NCBI GenBank assembly: GCA_964400655.1
Contig: CAYNVN010000121.1
Span: forward strand, 28,772 to 92,771
Origin: B16-G9 sp964400655
GTDB lineage: Bacteria > Bacteroidota > Bacteroidia > Bacteroidales > F082
DNA length: 64,000 nt
Reading direction: 5' to 3'
Shown: positions 54,879 to 63,811 of the stretch, piece after piece
Layout: every line of letters begins with the position of its first letter
Position numbering within the stretch: the stretch's first letter is position 1
The notes under the pieces: model-generated
Databases searched by the model: none
What the model was told of the DNA's origin: nothing
What the model saw: the letters and a program-made list of their open reading frames with translations, nothing else
Made by a program: the position numbers and the translations under genes

Positions 54879-55946
54879 ATGAAAGTATTCCGGTACGCTT
54901 TATACCCCTTTGCTTTAATTTACGGTTTAATAATTTTTATCAGACACAAGCTTTTTGATAAAGGGATATTGCCGTCGAAGGAATACGATATTCCTGTTAT
55001 CGGAGTTGGGAACCTTACGGTAGGCGGTACGGGCAAAACACCTATGATTGAGTATTTAATTCGTTTACTGAACGATTCATATAAAACGGCAACCCTAAGC
55101 AGGGGTTACGGAAGAAAAACAAAGGGGTTTTTGCTGGCCGACCAATATTCGTCGGGAAAAGATATTGGGGATGAGCCCATGCAGTTTTACAAAAAGTTTG
55201 GTCAGCACATAACGGTTGCCGTGGACGAAAACCGCAGAGAAGGCATTGATAACCTGATTCAAAACGATAACAAACTTGATGTTGTTTTACTGGACGACTC
55301 GTTTCAGCACCGATATGTAAAACCCGGTTTGAATATTTTATTAACCGATTTTTACAACCTTTATCCGGCGGATCATCTTTTACCTGTAGGCCGTTTGCGC
55401 GATTTGAAATCGCAGGCCAAACGGGCCGATATTATTGTGGTTACCAAAACCGATATTGTGATGTCGCCGATTTTGAGAAGAGGTATCGAAAAAATGATTA
55501 AACCGTTGCCGCATCAAAAAATCTTTTTCTCATTTATTGATTACGGTGATTACAAACCGGCACCGGGACTGGAATTGCCGGAAGTAAAAAAACGGCCTTC
55601 GGTTATTGTATTATTTACTGGAATTGCCAATCCGTGGCCGTTACAGGATTATTTGATTTCGAGATGTAACGAGCTGGAAACCATCGAATTTATGGATCAT
55701 CACCGGTTTAAAAACAGTGATATTGATAATATCCTGAAAACTTTTGACAACCACTTTACACGAAACAAAATTATTGTTACCACCGAAAAAGATATCATGC
55801 GACTCGTAAAAACTCCGTATTTTAGCCGCTTTAAAGACAAACCGCTTTACTACATACCGGTTGAGATGAAGATACACAAACCGGATACAGCGTTATTTAA
55901 TCAGCAAATTTTAGATTATGTTAAAAGAAATAAAAGAAACCGTTGA
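54879..55946 (+). CDS. lpxK: Tetraacyldisaccharide 4'-kinase
   Basis: LpxK phosphorylates the lipid A precursor at the inner membrane. The 355-residue protein has an N-terminal membrane-associated helix (PFALIYGLIIFIRHKLF), a Walker A variant VGNLTVGGTGKTPM, and the downstream LLDDSFQHRYVKPGLNILL and PVGRLRDL motifs of the family. It overlaps the purine nucleoside phosphorylase gene by 29 bases and lies two genes from an LpxH-like gene, so a lipid A operon interrupted by a purine gene is the picture. A one-mismatch -7 element (TATTTTTA) lies four bases before the ATG. Confidence 0.94.
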   Translation: MKVFRYALYPFALIYGLIIFIRHKLFDKGILPSKEYDIPVIGVGNLTVGGTGKTPMIEYLIRLLNDSYKTATLSRGYGRKTKGFLLADQYSSGKDIGDEPMQFYKKFGQHITVAVDENRREGIDNLIQNDNKLDVVLLDDSFQHRYVKPGLNILLTDFYNLYPADHLLPVGRLRDLKSQAKRADIIVVTKTDIVMSPILRRGIEKMIKPLPHQKIFFSFIDYGDYKPAPGLELPEVKKRPSVIVLFTGIANPWPLQDYLISRCNELETIEFMDHHRFKNSDIDNILKTFDNHFTRNKIIVTTEKDIMRLVKTPYFSRFKDKPLYYIPVEMKIHKPDTALFNQQILDYVKRNKRNR

Positions 55947-56727
55947 ATTTATAAAAAGCAGGATTAGTACGCAGCCGCGTGTCGGCATTATTCTGGGCTC
56001 GGGCCTTGGCGGTCTGGTGGAAGATATCGAAACGGAGGTCACCCTCGATTACCACGATATTCCCAACTTTCCGGTATCTACCGTTTCGGGTCATAAAGGA
56101 CAACTTTTGTTTGGCAGGCTGAACGGAGTGGATGTGGTTGCCATGAAAGGGAGGTTTCACTATTACGAAGGTTACACCATGCAACAGGTAACTTTTCCCG
56201 TTAAGGTTTTTAAACTTTTGGGTATAAAGTCTCTTTTTGTTTCCAATGCAAGCGGCGGTGTAAACCCGGAGTTTGAAATAGGCGACATTATGTTCATTAC
56301 CGATCATATCAACTTAATGCCCAATCCGCTTATCGGTGCCAATATCGATGAACTGGGGCCCCGCTTTCCCGATATGAGCGAAGCCTATAGCAAGGAGTTG
56401 CTGGGGAAAGCTAAAAAGATTGCCCGTCATCTGAACATCAGGTATCGTACCGGCGTATATGCCGGCATGACCGGCCCCAGCTACGAAACCCCGCACGAAT
56501 ATTTTTACATCAACAAAATCGGGGGCGATGCAGTGGGTATGTCAACCGTTCCTGAAGTTATTGTTGCCCGCCACATGGGCCTTCCGGTGTTTGCCGTTTC
56601 GGTAATTTCCGATCTTGGCGTGGAAGGTAAAATTGTTGAAGTTTCGCACGAAGAGGTGCTGGATGCCGCCGAACATGCCGCCGGAAAGATTAAACAAATT
56701 GTAACCGCTTTGGTTAAGGAAGTATAA
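55918..56727 (+). CDS. Purine nucleoside phosphorylase (trimeric class)
   Basis: This enzyme splits inosine and guanosine with phosphate to the base and ribose 1-phosphate. The 269 residues have GIILGSGLGGLVEDIE, TVSGHKGQLLFGR, MKGRFHYYEGYTMQQV, SNASGGVNPEFEIGD and GPSYETPHEYFYI with MSTVPEVIVARHMGLPVFAV, all markers of the trimeric PNP (PunA/mammalian-like) class. It overlaps lpxK by 29 bases, so it is translationally coupled, and it lies 29 bases before the LpxH-like gene. Together with adenine deaminase it belongs to purine salvage, but no functional reason for its place in the lipid A cluster is seen. Confidence 0.95.
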   Translation: MLKEIKETVEFIKSRISTQPRVGIILGSGLGGLVEDIETEVTLDYHDIPNFPVSTVSGHKGQLLFGRLNGVDVVAMKGRFHYYEGYTMQQVTFPVKVFKLLGIKSLFVSNASGGVNPEFEIGDIMFITDHINLMPNPLIGANIDELGPRFPDMSEAYSKELLGKAKKIARHLNIRYRTGVYAGMTGPSYETPHEYFYINKIGGDAVGMSTVPEVIVARHMGLPVFAVSVISDLGVEGKIVEVSHEEVLDAAEHAAGKIKQIVTALVKEV

Positions 56728-56756
56728 GTGCCGTATTTCAAATTAACACCCGATCC

Positions 56757-57527
56757 TTGAAACCGAAAAAAGTATATTTTGCTTCCGATTTTCATCTCGG
56801 CATTCCCGATCACGACAGTAGTCTGATTAGAGAAAAAATGCTGGTAAGATGGCTTGAAACCATCAGGGCCGATGCGGAAGCCATTTATCTGATGGGTGAT
56901 ATTTTCGATTTTTGGTTCGAATATAAACAGGTGGTTCCCAAAGGTTATGTAAGACTGCTTGGAAAGCTGGCGGAAATGACCGACAGCGGAATACCCATAC
57001 ATATTTTCAGGGGCAACCACGATGTATGGGCATTTGGCTATTTGCATAAGGAGGCGGGAATACAAATTCACCGTCATGCCGAAGTGGTTGAATATCACGG
57101 AAAAAAATTATTTCTGGCCCATGGCGACGGACTGGGGCCGGGCGATTACGGATATAAATTCCTGAAAAAGGTGTTTGCCTTTAAACCCAATCAGTTTTTG
57201 TTCAAATGGCTGCATCCCGATTTGGGAACTGCCATGGGGCTCTTCTTTTCGCACCGGAGCCGCCTGGCCAATATTGCAAAAGAAAAAACCGTTAATAAAG
57301 ACCGGCCGCTTGAAAAGGAGATGCTCTATCAATATGCTTTAAGGAAAACCGAACAACTTCCCGAAATCGATTATTTTATTTTTGGCCACCGGCACATTCC
57401 TATTTTAACAAAACTGAACGAAAAAGCCTCCCTGATTGTTCTCGGCGACTGGATTACCCATTTTACCTACGGAGTGCTTGATGAAGGAAAAATGGAGTTG
57501 AAAAAATTTGAAGCGAAAAAGAAATAG
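56757..57527 (+). CDS. lpxH: UDP-2,3-diacylglucosamine diphosphatase LpxH-like phosphoesterase
   Basis: This enzyme hydrolyses UDP-2,3-diacylglucosamine to lipid X in lipid A synthesis. The 256-residue calcineurin-like phosphoesterase has the metal motifs ASDFHLG, GDIFDFWFEY, RGNHDVW, LAHGDGLGPGD and GHRHIP, with spacing as in LpxH, and the lid segment between. It begins with TTG (LKPKKVYFASDF), 29 bases after the phosphorylase gene. With lpxK it fits lipid A assembly. I see no acyltransferase genes nearby. Confidence 0.9.
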   Translation: MKPKKVYFASDFHLGIPDHDSSLIREKMLVRWLETIRADAEAIYLMGDIFDFWFEYKQVVPKGYVRLLGKLAEMTDSGIPIHIFRGNHDVWAFGYLHKEAGIQIHRHAEVVEYHGKKLFLAHGDGLGPGDYGYKFLKKVFAFKPNQFLFKWLHPDLGTAMGLFFSHRSRLANIAKEKTVNKDRPLEKEMLYQYALRKTEQLPEIDYFIFGHRHIPILTKLNEKASLIVLGDWITHFTYGVLDEGKMELKKFEAKKK

Positions 57528-57562
57528 ATTGTAAACTTCTCCGTCCTGACGGTGCTTTGTTC

Positions 57563-58681
57563 TTAATCAACTACAATATCATCCGGAATATCATATCCGT
57601 ATTTTTTCATATAATCACCAAGTTCCGCCCTTATCTTCTCCAACAATTCCCTGTTCACTTTGTAGCTGTTTTTTTTGTATCCCTTTATCGATTCAAAGTA
57701 TTTGTTGAAATACTCTTTTGCCTTATCAAAATCTTCGTGCAACAACTCACTGTAAATTCTTTTAATCTCCTTAACGGGATGCTTTTCAAACTCTTCATAT
57801 TTCAATTCATACAAATTACCTTCCGGTATCAGTGCTTTTTGCTGTACATAATCGGCTTCCAGCTTTTTATAAACATCAAAAATCAGCATCTCCATAAAAA
57901 GCGGATCAACTTTTTGAAGCAAAAGTACCGGCAGCAGATTTCTGAAGAACTTTTCGGTTGACAGGTAAACCGTAACGGGATTCCGGTAGATATAAAGAAA
58001 TTTTGCGTCGGGACAGAGTTTCAAAATATGTTTAATACGGGCCGTGTTAACCGGATTCTTCACAACAAGACGTTTACCGTTGCTGTTGATAAGGGCTTTT
58101 TTCAACAGTTTACCGTATTCGTTAAACCATCGCTTTTTCTCCTTCTCCGTAAGGTTTTTATGATGAACGGCCTTTTCGTAAAAAGTTTTGTATTCATTGG
58201 GGAAATAGAAAAAGTTGTAATAGGCATTGGGCTGTACATTGCCAAAAGCAAACTCATCTTCCTGCGGAAAATCAACATCAAGTTTTACATTATCCGAAGG
58301 GCGTTTTTCGGGAGTGTTAATCCTCATAAATGTTTTAAAAATCCATTTACTTCCCAGGTTATTGGGAAAAAGCGACTGATAAGTCGTTACATAACCGGCT
58401 TCCGGATCGGCACACAGCATGTTATGGAGCAAAGTGGTTCCGCTTCGCCAGTGTCCTATAATAAACAGCGGCGGTTTTTCAAATCTGAATTTTGATAATC
58501 TCCTTTTAAAAAGGATGCTTTCCCACCAGTGAAACGGCGTGGAAACAATTATTATCAACAGGGTTAACACCACCTTAATATAATATTCAGGAGCAATACG
58601 ACCCTGTTTTAACACCCTTAAATAGTTGATAAAGGTTGACCCGGCAAGGGTTGAAATCGGCGGCATCTTAAACTGGCCCAT
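57563..58681 (-). CDS. Sulfotransferase family protein
   Basis: A 372-residue member of the bacterial Sulfotransfer family, which uses PAPS to sulfate sugars or lipids. The 5'-phosphosulfate-binding loop is FIIGHWRSGTTLLHNML (from residue 73), and a 3'-phosphate-binding segment is AKFLYIYRNPVTVYLST. A hydrophobic stretch at about 35-50 (IKVVLTLLIIIVSTPF) may tether it to the membrane. The acceptor is unknown. It is convergent with the LpxH gene and divergent from the Rieske gene; lipid or capsule sulfation would be a guess. Confidence 0.85.
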   Translation of the reverse strand: MGQFKMPPISTLAGSTFINYLRVLKQGRIAPEYYIKVVLTLLIIIVSTPFHWWESILFKRRLSKFRFEKPPLFIIGHWRSGTTLLHNMLCADPEAGYVTTYQSLFPNNLGSKWIFKTFMRINTPEKRPSDNVKLDVDFPQEDEFAFGNVQPNAYYNFFYFPNEYKTFYEKAVHHKNLTEKEKKRWFNEYGKLLKKALINSNGKRLVVKNPVNTARIKHILKLCPDAKFLYIYRNPVTVYLSTEKFFRNLLPVLLLQKVDPLFMEMLIFDVYKKLEADYVQQKALIPEGNLYELKYEEFEKHPVKEIKRIYSELLHEDFDKAKEYFNKYFESIKGYKKNSYKVNRELLEKIRAELGDYMKKYGYDIPDDIVVD

Positions 58682-58833
58682 AAATATTTTATGTCGGTTA
58701 ACGGTTCTTTAAAAAACTTTTAAAATTACATTAATAATGCTAATTCTTTCATGCCCGGAAAAAATATATATCGAAACAAATCATCAGGCACCATTTCATC
58801 TTCTTTTGTATCTTAGCTTTTTTATCAAACGGG

Positions 58834-59229
58834 ATGAATAAAGCAATATTTTCACGACGTACTTTTTTTAAAACAGTAGCTGCAGCCGCATTGTTATGGA
58901 CGTTGTATGTGTGGGATAAGATGGTGAAGGTTAAAATGAACTTTACCGGAAAGAAAACCGGGAAATTCCCTTTCAACCCAAACAAAGAGGTTGATTTTTT
59001 GGGAGATTATATTGTTGTAAATGAATCGGAAACGACAAAAATGTTTTCGGCACACTGTACACATCTTGGTTGTGCAATAGCTACCTTCAGGGAAGGAAAA
59101 TTTATTTGCCCCTGCCACGGCTCGGAGTTTACAAAAGACGGCAAAGTGCTGAAAGGGCCTGCATATAAATCGTTGGAGCGCGTTGCTTTTACGTTCGACA
59201 AAGAGAAAAAATTTATAATTGTTAAATAA
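58834..59229 (+). CDS. Rieske [2Fe-2S] protein with Tat signal anchor
   Basis: A 131-residue Rieske iron-sulfur protein. SRRTFFK (7-13) matches the twin-arginine consensus SRRxFLK and is followed by a short hydrophobic helix that is probably kept as an anchor. The cluster ligands are C75 and H77 with C80 in CTHLGC, and C92 with C94 and H95 in CPCHG, so both Rieske boxes are intact; the two cysteines C80 and C92 can form the usual disulfide. It overlaps the following cytochrome b gene by 11 bases, so the two are translated together as one quinol-oxidising complex. Confidence 0.94.
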   Translation: MNKAIFSRRTFFKTVAAAALLWTLYVWDKMVKVKMNFTGKKTGKFPFNPNKEVDFLGDYIVVNESETTKMFSAHCTHLGCAIATFREGKFICPCHGSEFTKDGKVLKGPAYKSLERVAFTFDKEKKFIIVK

Positions 59230-61951
59230 CAAAAAGGGGTTGGATAACATAAAACGATACATAAAAGAAACAAGCCCGGGACAGTGGAGCCTGGCCATGT
59301 TCTTCATCGCACTGTTGTCGGGGGTTGTTTTAATGATTCCTTACGATGTTAACCATCCCTACCGGTCGGTTTCACAAATGTTGCTGGCCAACCCGTATGC
59401 TTCGTGGATGCGAAACATTCATTATTACAGTTCGCAGTTTTTTTTAGTGCTGTTGTTATTGCATCTGTACGAGCATTTCCGTAAAAAACAGGCCGTACGG
59501 TTAAAACAGGGTATATGGCTGCGGCTAACGCCGGGATTGCCTGTTTTGTTTTTGGTAATGTTTACCGGTTTTTTGCTGCGTGGCGATGCCGACACCATAC
59601 AGGCACGGCATCTGGCGGAACAGCTTACCGGAGAGATACCGCTTGTGGGCAATTTGCTGGCATTTTCCATTTTCGGGCAACAGGGCAGCCTTCAGTTGAT
59701 CTACATCAATCATGCAGCGGTTTTTTCCATTATTTCGTTGATATTTATTTTTGAACACAGCCGGAAACTATGGCCGGAGTTGAAAACATTTGTTTTTGCC
59801 GTGATTATTGTGTTTGCGGCAGGCTACTATTTTAGCGCCCCGCTGCACGACAATGTTCATCCCGTGGTAAAAGGCCCCTGGTATTTCCTCGGATTGCAAA
59901 ACCTGTTGTACCGGCTTAGTCATCCCCAATGGTTATTGGTTATTATTACCGGCGTTCTTGTTTTGGTGTATGTTGCCGGTTTAAAAACTTACCGGTTATA
60001 TTTTTCCGCGCGTAAAATATTGTTGATTTTAATGGCATTATACGGATTGTTAACGATTGACGGTCTGTTTTTCAGAGGAGAGAACTGGCATTCCGTTTAT
60101 CCGTGGCAAAAAAACTACCATTATCAGGTTTTCGGCGCTTACCATTTTAGCAAAACAGATATCTCTTCGGCAAAATATGCCGCCGACATTTTAAAAACAC
60201 CGCCAATAAACGGACGGCAGGAAAGCTGTATGGTTTGCCATAAAAAAGTAAAAGGATTTACGGCATCTCACAATCCAGAAACAACCGGCTGTTTTTCGTG
60301 TCATGGCGGAAACCCCTTTTCTACAGATAAAACATCGGCACATAAAAACCTGATACTTATTCCTGGAAACCTTTCCAATGCAAAGCGCACCTGCGGCACT
60401 GCCGGGTGCCACCCCGAAATTGTTGAACGGACAAACAAAGGACTCATGGCAACGCTTTCGGGAATGATTAATGTTGACCGGTTTGTTTTTAATGAACAGG
60501 ATACCCCCGATGGCATAACAACTCCTGCCGGCTTACACCATTCGCCTGCCGACGAGCATTTAAAAAATCTTTGTGTGCGCTGCCATTTGGGTAATGAAAA
60601 ACATGTTACAGGAGCCGTTACGGAGGAAAGCCGCGGAGGCGGTTGTGTTGCCTGTCATCTTAACTACGATGAGCAGTCGTTAAAAGCGCATGCGGAATAT
60701 CAACAAACGGGGTTATTGCCCGATAACGAATTTCATCCTTCCGTTAACTTAAAGGTTACCAACGATCATTGTTTTGGATGCCACAGCCGCTCGGGACGGA
60801 TTTCTACCAATTACGAAGGCTGGCACGAAACCACACTGAAACCGGCTGACGTGACCGGTAAAAAAGGTTTCAGACTGGTGGAAGGTACCAGAGTGTTTCG
60901 GTATGTTGCCGACGATGTGCATCATGCAGCGGGTTTGGAATGTATTGACTGCCACACTTCGTATGAGTTAATGGGTGACGGAAAACATTATCAGCACCAG
61001 GAAGATCAGCAGGATGTTGCCTGCACCGATTGCCATACCGTTACACCCGATACGATAAATCCGTTACGGTTAGATGGTGAATCGGCTGTAATTGCAGGTT
61101 TGCGTTTCGGAAATATCACAAACAGAAAATTCATAAGAACCAAAAAGCATAAAACGCCGCTTATCAATACTTTTGTTAAAAACGATTCGGTTTTTTTAAT
61201 TGGTAAAAACAGCGGAAAAATTCATTTTGCTAAACCACCCGCTACAACCTGCCGGCGGGATAATGCTCATAAAGCGGTAAGCTGTTCGGCCTGCCACTCC
61301 GGTTGGGCTCCCACCTGTATCGGCTGTCACAATCAATACGACCCTGAGGAGCCCGGTTATAACATGTTATTAAACAGAGAACAGCGGGGCAGCTGGGTTG
61401 AATACACGGGAGAGTATAATTCGTTGCCGCCCACATTAGGGGTCAGAACCGCCGGAAATGAGCGGGAAATCATTCCCGTTATTCCGGGCATGGTACTCAC
61501 CATCGATTTGCACAGCTATGATAAACATTTGCCCGATTCACTTGTTTTCCACCGTCTGTTTGCTCCTGCCGCTCCTCATACAACCGTTACACGGGGCCGT
61601 AGTTGTAAATCGTGTCACAACAACCCGCTGGCTTTGGGATACGGAAAAGGAACGTTAACATATAAAGTAACCGGTAACAAAGGAAAATGGCATTTCGAAC
61701 CCTTTTATACTTCCAACGAAAACGACGGCTTACCCGAAGATGCCTGGATACCCTTTTTGGGAAGTCGTACCGGAAAAGTTTCCACCCGTACCAACGTGGT
61801 TCCGTTAACGGTAAGCCGGCAGAAAAAAATGCTGACGGTTGGGGCATGTTTAACCTGTCACGATGAAAAGTCGGAAGTAATTGAACAAACGCTAACGGAT
61901 TTCAGCGCAGTAATAAAAAGAAAGAAAGCTGCCTGTGTATTACCTTTTTAA
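59219..61951 (+). CDS. b6-type cytochrome b fused to a twelve-haem cytochrome c domain
   Basis: A 910-residue membrane fusion protein. Residues 1-290 resemble cytochrome b6 plus subunit IV: about seven helices, haem-b histidine pairs H68/H82 (13 residues between) and H165/H180 (14 between, the b6 spacing), and VVKGPWYFLGLQNLLY in place of the PEWY quinol loop. With the N-terminus inside, seven helices put the rest in the periplasm. That part (about 330-890) carries eleven CXXCH sites (337, 358, 452, 476, 518, 575, 602, 689, 700, 796, 877) and one CX4CH (392-398). Start TTG 59219 or TTG 59240 are both possible; the first overlaps the Rieske gene. The role in quinol oxidation is inferred from the domains. 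Confidence 0.9.
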   Translation: MLNNKKGLDNIKRYIKETSPGQWSLAMFFIALLSGVVLMIPYDVNHPYRSVSQMLLANPYASWMRNIHYYSSQFFLVLLLLHLYEHFRKKQAVRLKQGIWLRLTPGLPVLFLVMFTGFLLRGDADTIQARHLAEQLTGEIPLVGNLLAFSIFGQQGSLQLIYINHAAVFSIISLIFIFEHSRKLWPELKTFVFAVIIVFAAGYYFSAPLHDNVHPVVKGPWYFLGLQNLLYRLSHPQWLLVIITGVLVLVYVAGLKTYRLYFSARKILLILMALYGLLTIDGLFFRGENWHSVYPWQKNYHYQVFGAYHFSKTDISSAKYAADILKTPPINGRQESCMVCHKKVKGFTASHNPETTGCFSCHGGNPFSTDKTSAHKNLILIPGNLSNAKRTCGTAGCHPEIVERTNKGLMATLSGMINVDRFVFNEQDTPDGITTPAGLHHSPADEHLKNLCVRCHLGNEKHVTGAVTEESRGGGCVACHLNYDEQSLKAHAEYQQTGLLPDNEFHPSVNLKVTNDHCFGCHSRSGRISTNYEGWHETTLKPADVTGKKGFRLVEGTRVFRYVADDVHHAAGLECIDCHTSYELMGDGKHYQHQEDQQDVACTDCHTVTPDTINPLRLDGESAVIAGLRFGNITNRKFIRTKKHKTPLINTFVKNDSVFLIGKNSGKIHFAKPPATTCRRDNAHKAVSCSACHSGWAPTCIGCHNQYDPEEPGYNMLLNREQRGSWVEYTGEYNSLPPTLGVRTAGNEREIIPVIPGMVLTIDLHSYDKHLPDSLVFHRLFAPAAPHTTVTRGRSCKSCHNNPLALGYGKGTLTYKVTGNKGKWHFEPFYTSNENDGLPEDAWIPFLGSRTGKVSTRTNVVPLTVSRQKKMLTVGACLTCHDEKSEVIEQTLTDFSAVIKRKKAACVLPF

Positions 61952-61973
61952 CGGCCAACAACGGAACCGTTAA

Positions 61974-62993
61974 TTAAAGTGCCGATTCAAACTGTTTCAA
62001 AAAACGCATATCATTTTCAAAAAACAGCCGCAAGTCGTTGATGCGGTATTTCAGCATGGTGATACGTTCAATACCCATTCCGAAAGCAAAACCGGTGTAT
62101 TTTTTACTGTCGATATTGCAATTATCTAGCACATTGGGATCAACCATTCCGCAACCGAGAATTTCGACCCAGCCCGTATATTTACAAACATTACACCCTT
62201 TACCACCGCAAATATTACACGACACATCCATTTCGGCCGAAGGTTCGGTAAACGGAAAATAGGAAGGACGGAAACGGATTTTGGTGTTTTCGCCAAAAAG
62301 TTCACGGGCAAAGTAAAAGAGGGTTTGTTTCAGATCGGCAAACGAAACATCGGTATCCACATACAGTCCTTCCACCTGATGAAAGATGCAGTGGGCACGA
62401 GCCGAAATGGCTTCGTTACGAAAAACGCGCCCGGGCGATATGGTACGCAGCGGAGGTTGTGCATTTTCCATCACCCTTACCTGTACCGATGATGTATGGG
62501 TACGCAGGGCAATATCGGGGTCTTTTTCTATAAAAAAGGTATCCTGCATATCGCGGGCCGGATGGTCGGGTGGAAAGTTCAATGCCGTAAAATTATGGAA
62601 ATCGTCTTCAATTTCAGGGCCTTCCGATACGGTGAACCCGATACGGGAGAAGATGTCGATTATCTCATTCCTTACAACCGAAAGCGGATGACGGGTTCCC
62701 AAAGGAGCCTCTGCCGGCAACGACAAATCGAGACCTGATGCCGTTGATTCCGAAGAACTTTCAATGGCCTCTTTCAAAGCCACTATCTTTTCCTGAACGG
62801 CATTTTTTAAACCGTTGATTAACCGGCCAACCTCTTTGCGCTCTTCAGGCGGCACCGATTTAAAATCGGCAAACAGTGCCGGAATCAAACCTTTTTTACT
62901 TAAGAATTTGATGCGAAAGGCTTCCAAAGCTTCTATGTTATCGGCATTGAATGCTTTTACCTCTTCAAGATATTGTGTGATTTTTGATTTCAT
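61974..62993 (-). CDS. pheS: Phenylalanyl-tRNA synthetase alpha subunit
   Basis: PheS carries the catalytic site that charges tRNA-Phe with phenylalanine; the beta subunit PheT is not in this window. The 339-residue class II protein has an N-terminal coiled coil binding tRNA, motif 2 around RVFRNEAISARAHCIFHQVEG, and motif 3 FAFGMGIERITMLKYRI. A cysteine set CNICGGKGCNVCKYTG in the catalytic half resembles a zinc site and occurs in some bacterial PheS. The cyclophilin gene precedes it by 38 bases on the same strand, so the two may be co-transcribed. Confidence 0.95.
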   Translation of the reverse strand: MKSKITQYLEEVKAFNADNIEALEAFRIKFLSKKGLIPALFADFKSVPPEERKEVGRLINGLKNAVQEKIVALKEAIESSSESTASGLDLSLPAEAPLGTRHPLSVVRNEIIDIFSRIGFTVSEGPEIEDDFHNFTALNFPPDHPARDMQDTFFIEKDPDIALRTHTSSVQVRVMENAQPPLRTISPGRVFRNEAISARAHCIFHQVEGLYVDTDVSFADLKQTLFYFARELFGENTKIRFRPSYFPFTEPSAEMDVSCNICGGKGCNVCKYTGWVEILGCGMVDPNVLDNCNIDSKKYTGFAFGMGIERITMLKYRINDLRLFFENDMRFLKQFESAL

Positions 62994-63031
62994 GCTCCGG
63001 TTAATTAAAGGGATTTGTTTTCCGGGATTGA

Positions 63032-63664
63032 TTATTCCAATACTTCGATGGTCATGGTAACAGGCTCCAGCGGAACATCGCCGCGACCGGTTTTTACGGA
63101 AGCAATTTTGTCTAAAACGTCAAAGCCGCTGAGCAATTCGCCAAAAACGGTGTAACCTCCGTCAAGATGAGGAGTTCCGCCAATGGTTTCGTAAACGTTT
63201 TTTTGCTCTTCGGTAAATTTATGTCCTGTACGTGCCGTAACCATATTCAGGTATCTTTCGTCGGCTACTTGCCCCTGAACAATATAAAACTGCGATCCTG
63301 ATGATTTTTTTTCGGGGTTAACCTGATCGCCCATACGGGCAGCAGCCAGTGCTCCTTTTTTATGGAAATGGTTGGGTAAGATTTCCGCATCAATGGTGTA
63401 ACCCGGATCCTGTCTTCCGTCTTTGTTACCTCCACCCTGAATCATAAAGCCTTTAATAATGCGATGAAAGGGGGAATCGTTGTACCATCCCTCTTTGATG
63501 AGTTTTATAAAATTGTCCCTGTGTTTGGGCGTATCGTTATATAACTTGGCGGTCATATCACCAAATTTGGTATGAATAACCACAAGGGTTTCGGGTTTTG
63601 TTGTTTGAGCCATTATTTGAATGCTAAAAATTAAACTTAAAATTATTAACGTATTTTTTATCAT
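63032..63664 (-). CDS. Secreted peptidyl-prolyl isomerase, cyclophilin type
   Basis: A 210-residue cyclophilin with a signal peptide (NTLIILSLIFSIQIMAQ), so it acts in the periplasm on folding of envelope proteins. The active-site segment FHRIIKGFMIQGGGNKDG contains the catalytic arginine, and GSQFYIVQG and GYTVFGELLSGFDVLDKIA follow. It precedes pheS on the same strand. No unusual features are seen. Confidence 0.95.
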   Translation of the reverse strand: MIKNTLIILSLIFSIQIMAQTTKPETLVVIHTKFGDMTAKLYNDTPKHRDNFIKLIKEGWYNDSPFHRIIKGFMIQGGGNKDGRQDPGYTIDAEILPNHFHKKGALAAARMGDQVNPEKKSSGSQFYIVQGQVADERYLNMVTARTGHKFTEEQKNVYETIGGTPHLDGGYTVFGELLSGFDVLDKIASVKTGRGDVPLEPVTMTIEVLE

Positions 63665-63741
63665 GATTTCATTGATTTATGAATGAGCCTGCGAAATTAC
63701 AAAAAATAGAGAAAGGCTGTACCGTTTTAAACCAAAACCAA

Positions 63742-63779
63742 GTCACCCCGCCTGTACCGAACGGTACAGGCGGGGTGAC
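63742..63779 (-). terminator. Perfect 18-bp GC-rich inverted repeat, possible terminator of the last partial gene
   Basis: GTCACCCCGCCTGTACCG is followed by two bases and then its exact complement, giving a 38-base near-perfect palindrome. It lies 33 bases after the stop of the partial gene on the minus strand; beyond it the minus strand reads TTGGTTTTGGTTT, a broken T tract. The core CTGTACCG recurs at about 63718-63725. It may be a terminator or a copy of a dispersed palindromic element. Confidence 0.6.
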
Positions 63780-63811
63780 AATAATTGACAGGTATCAGAC
63801 TTTCGCTTGTT

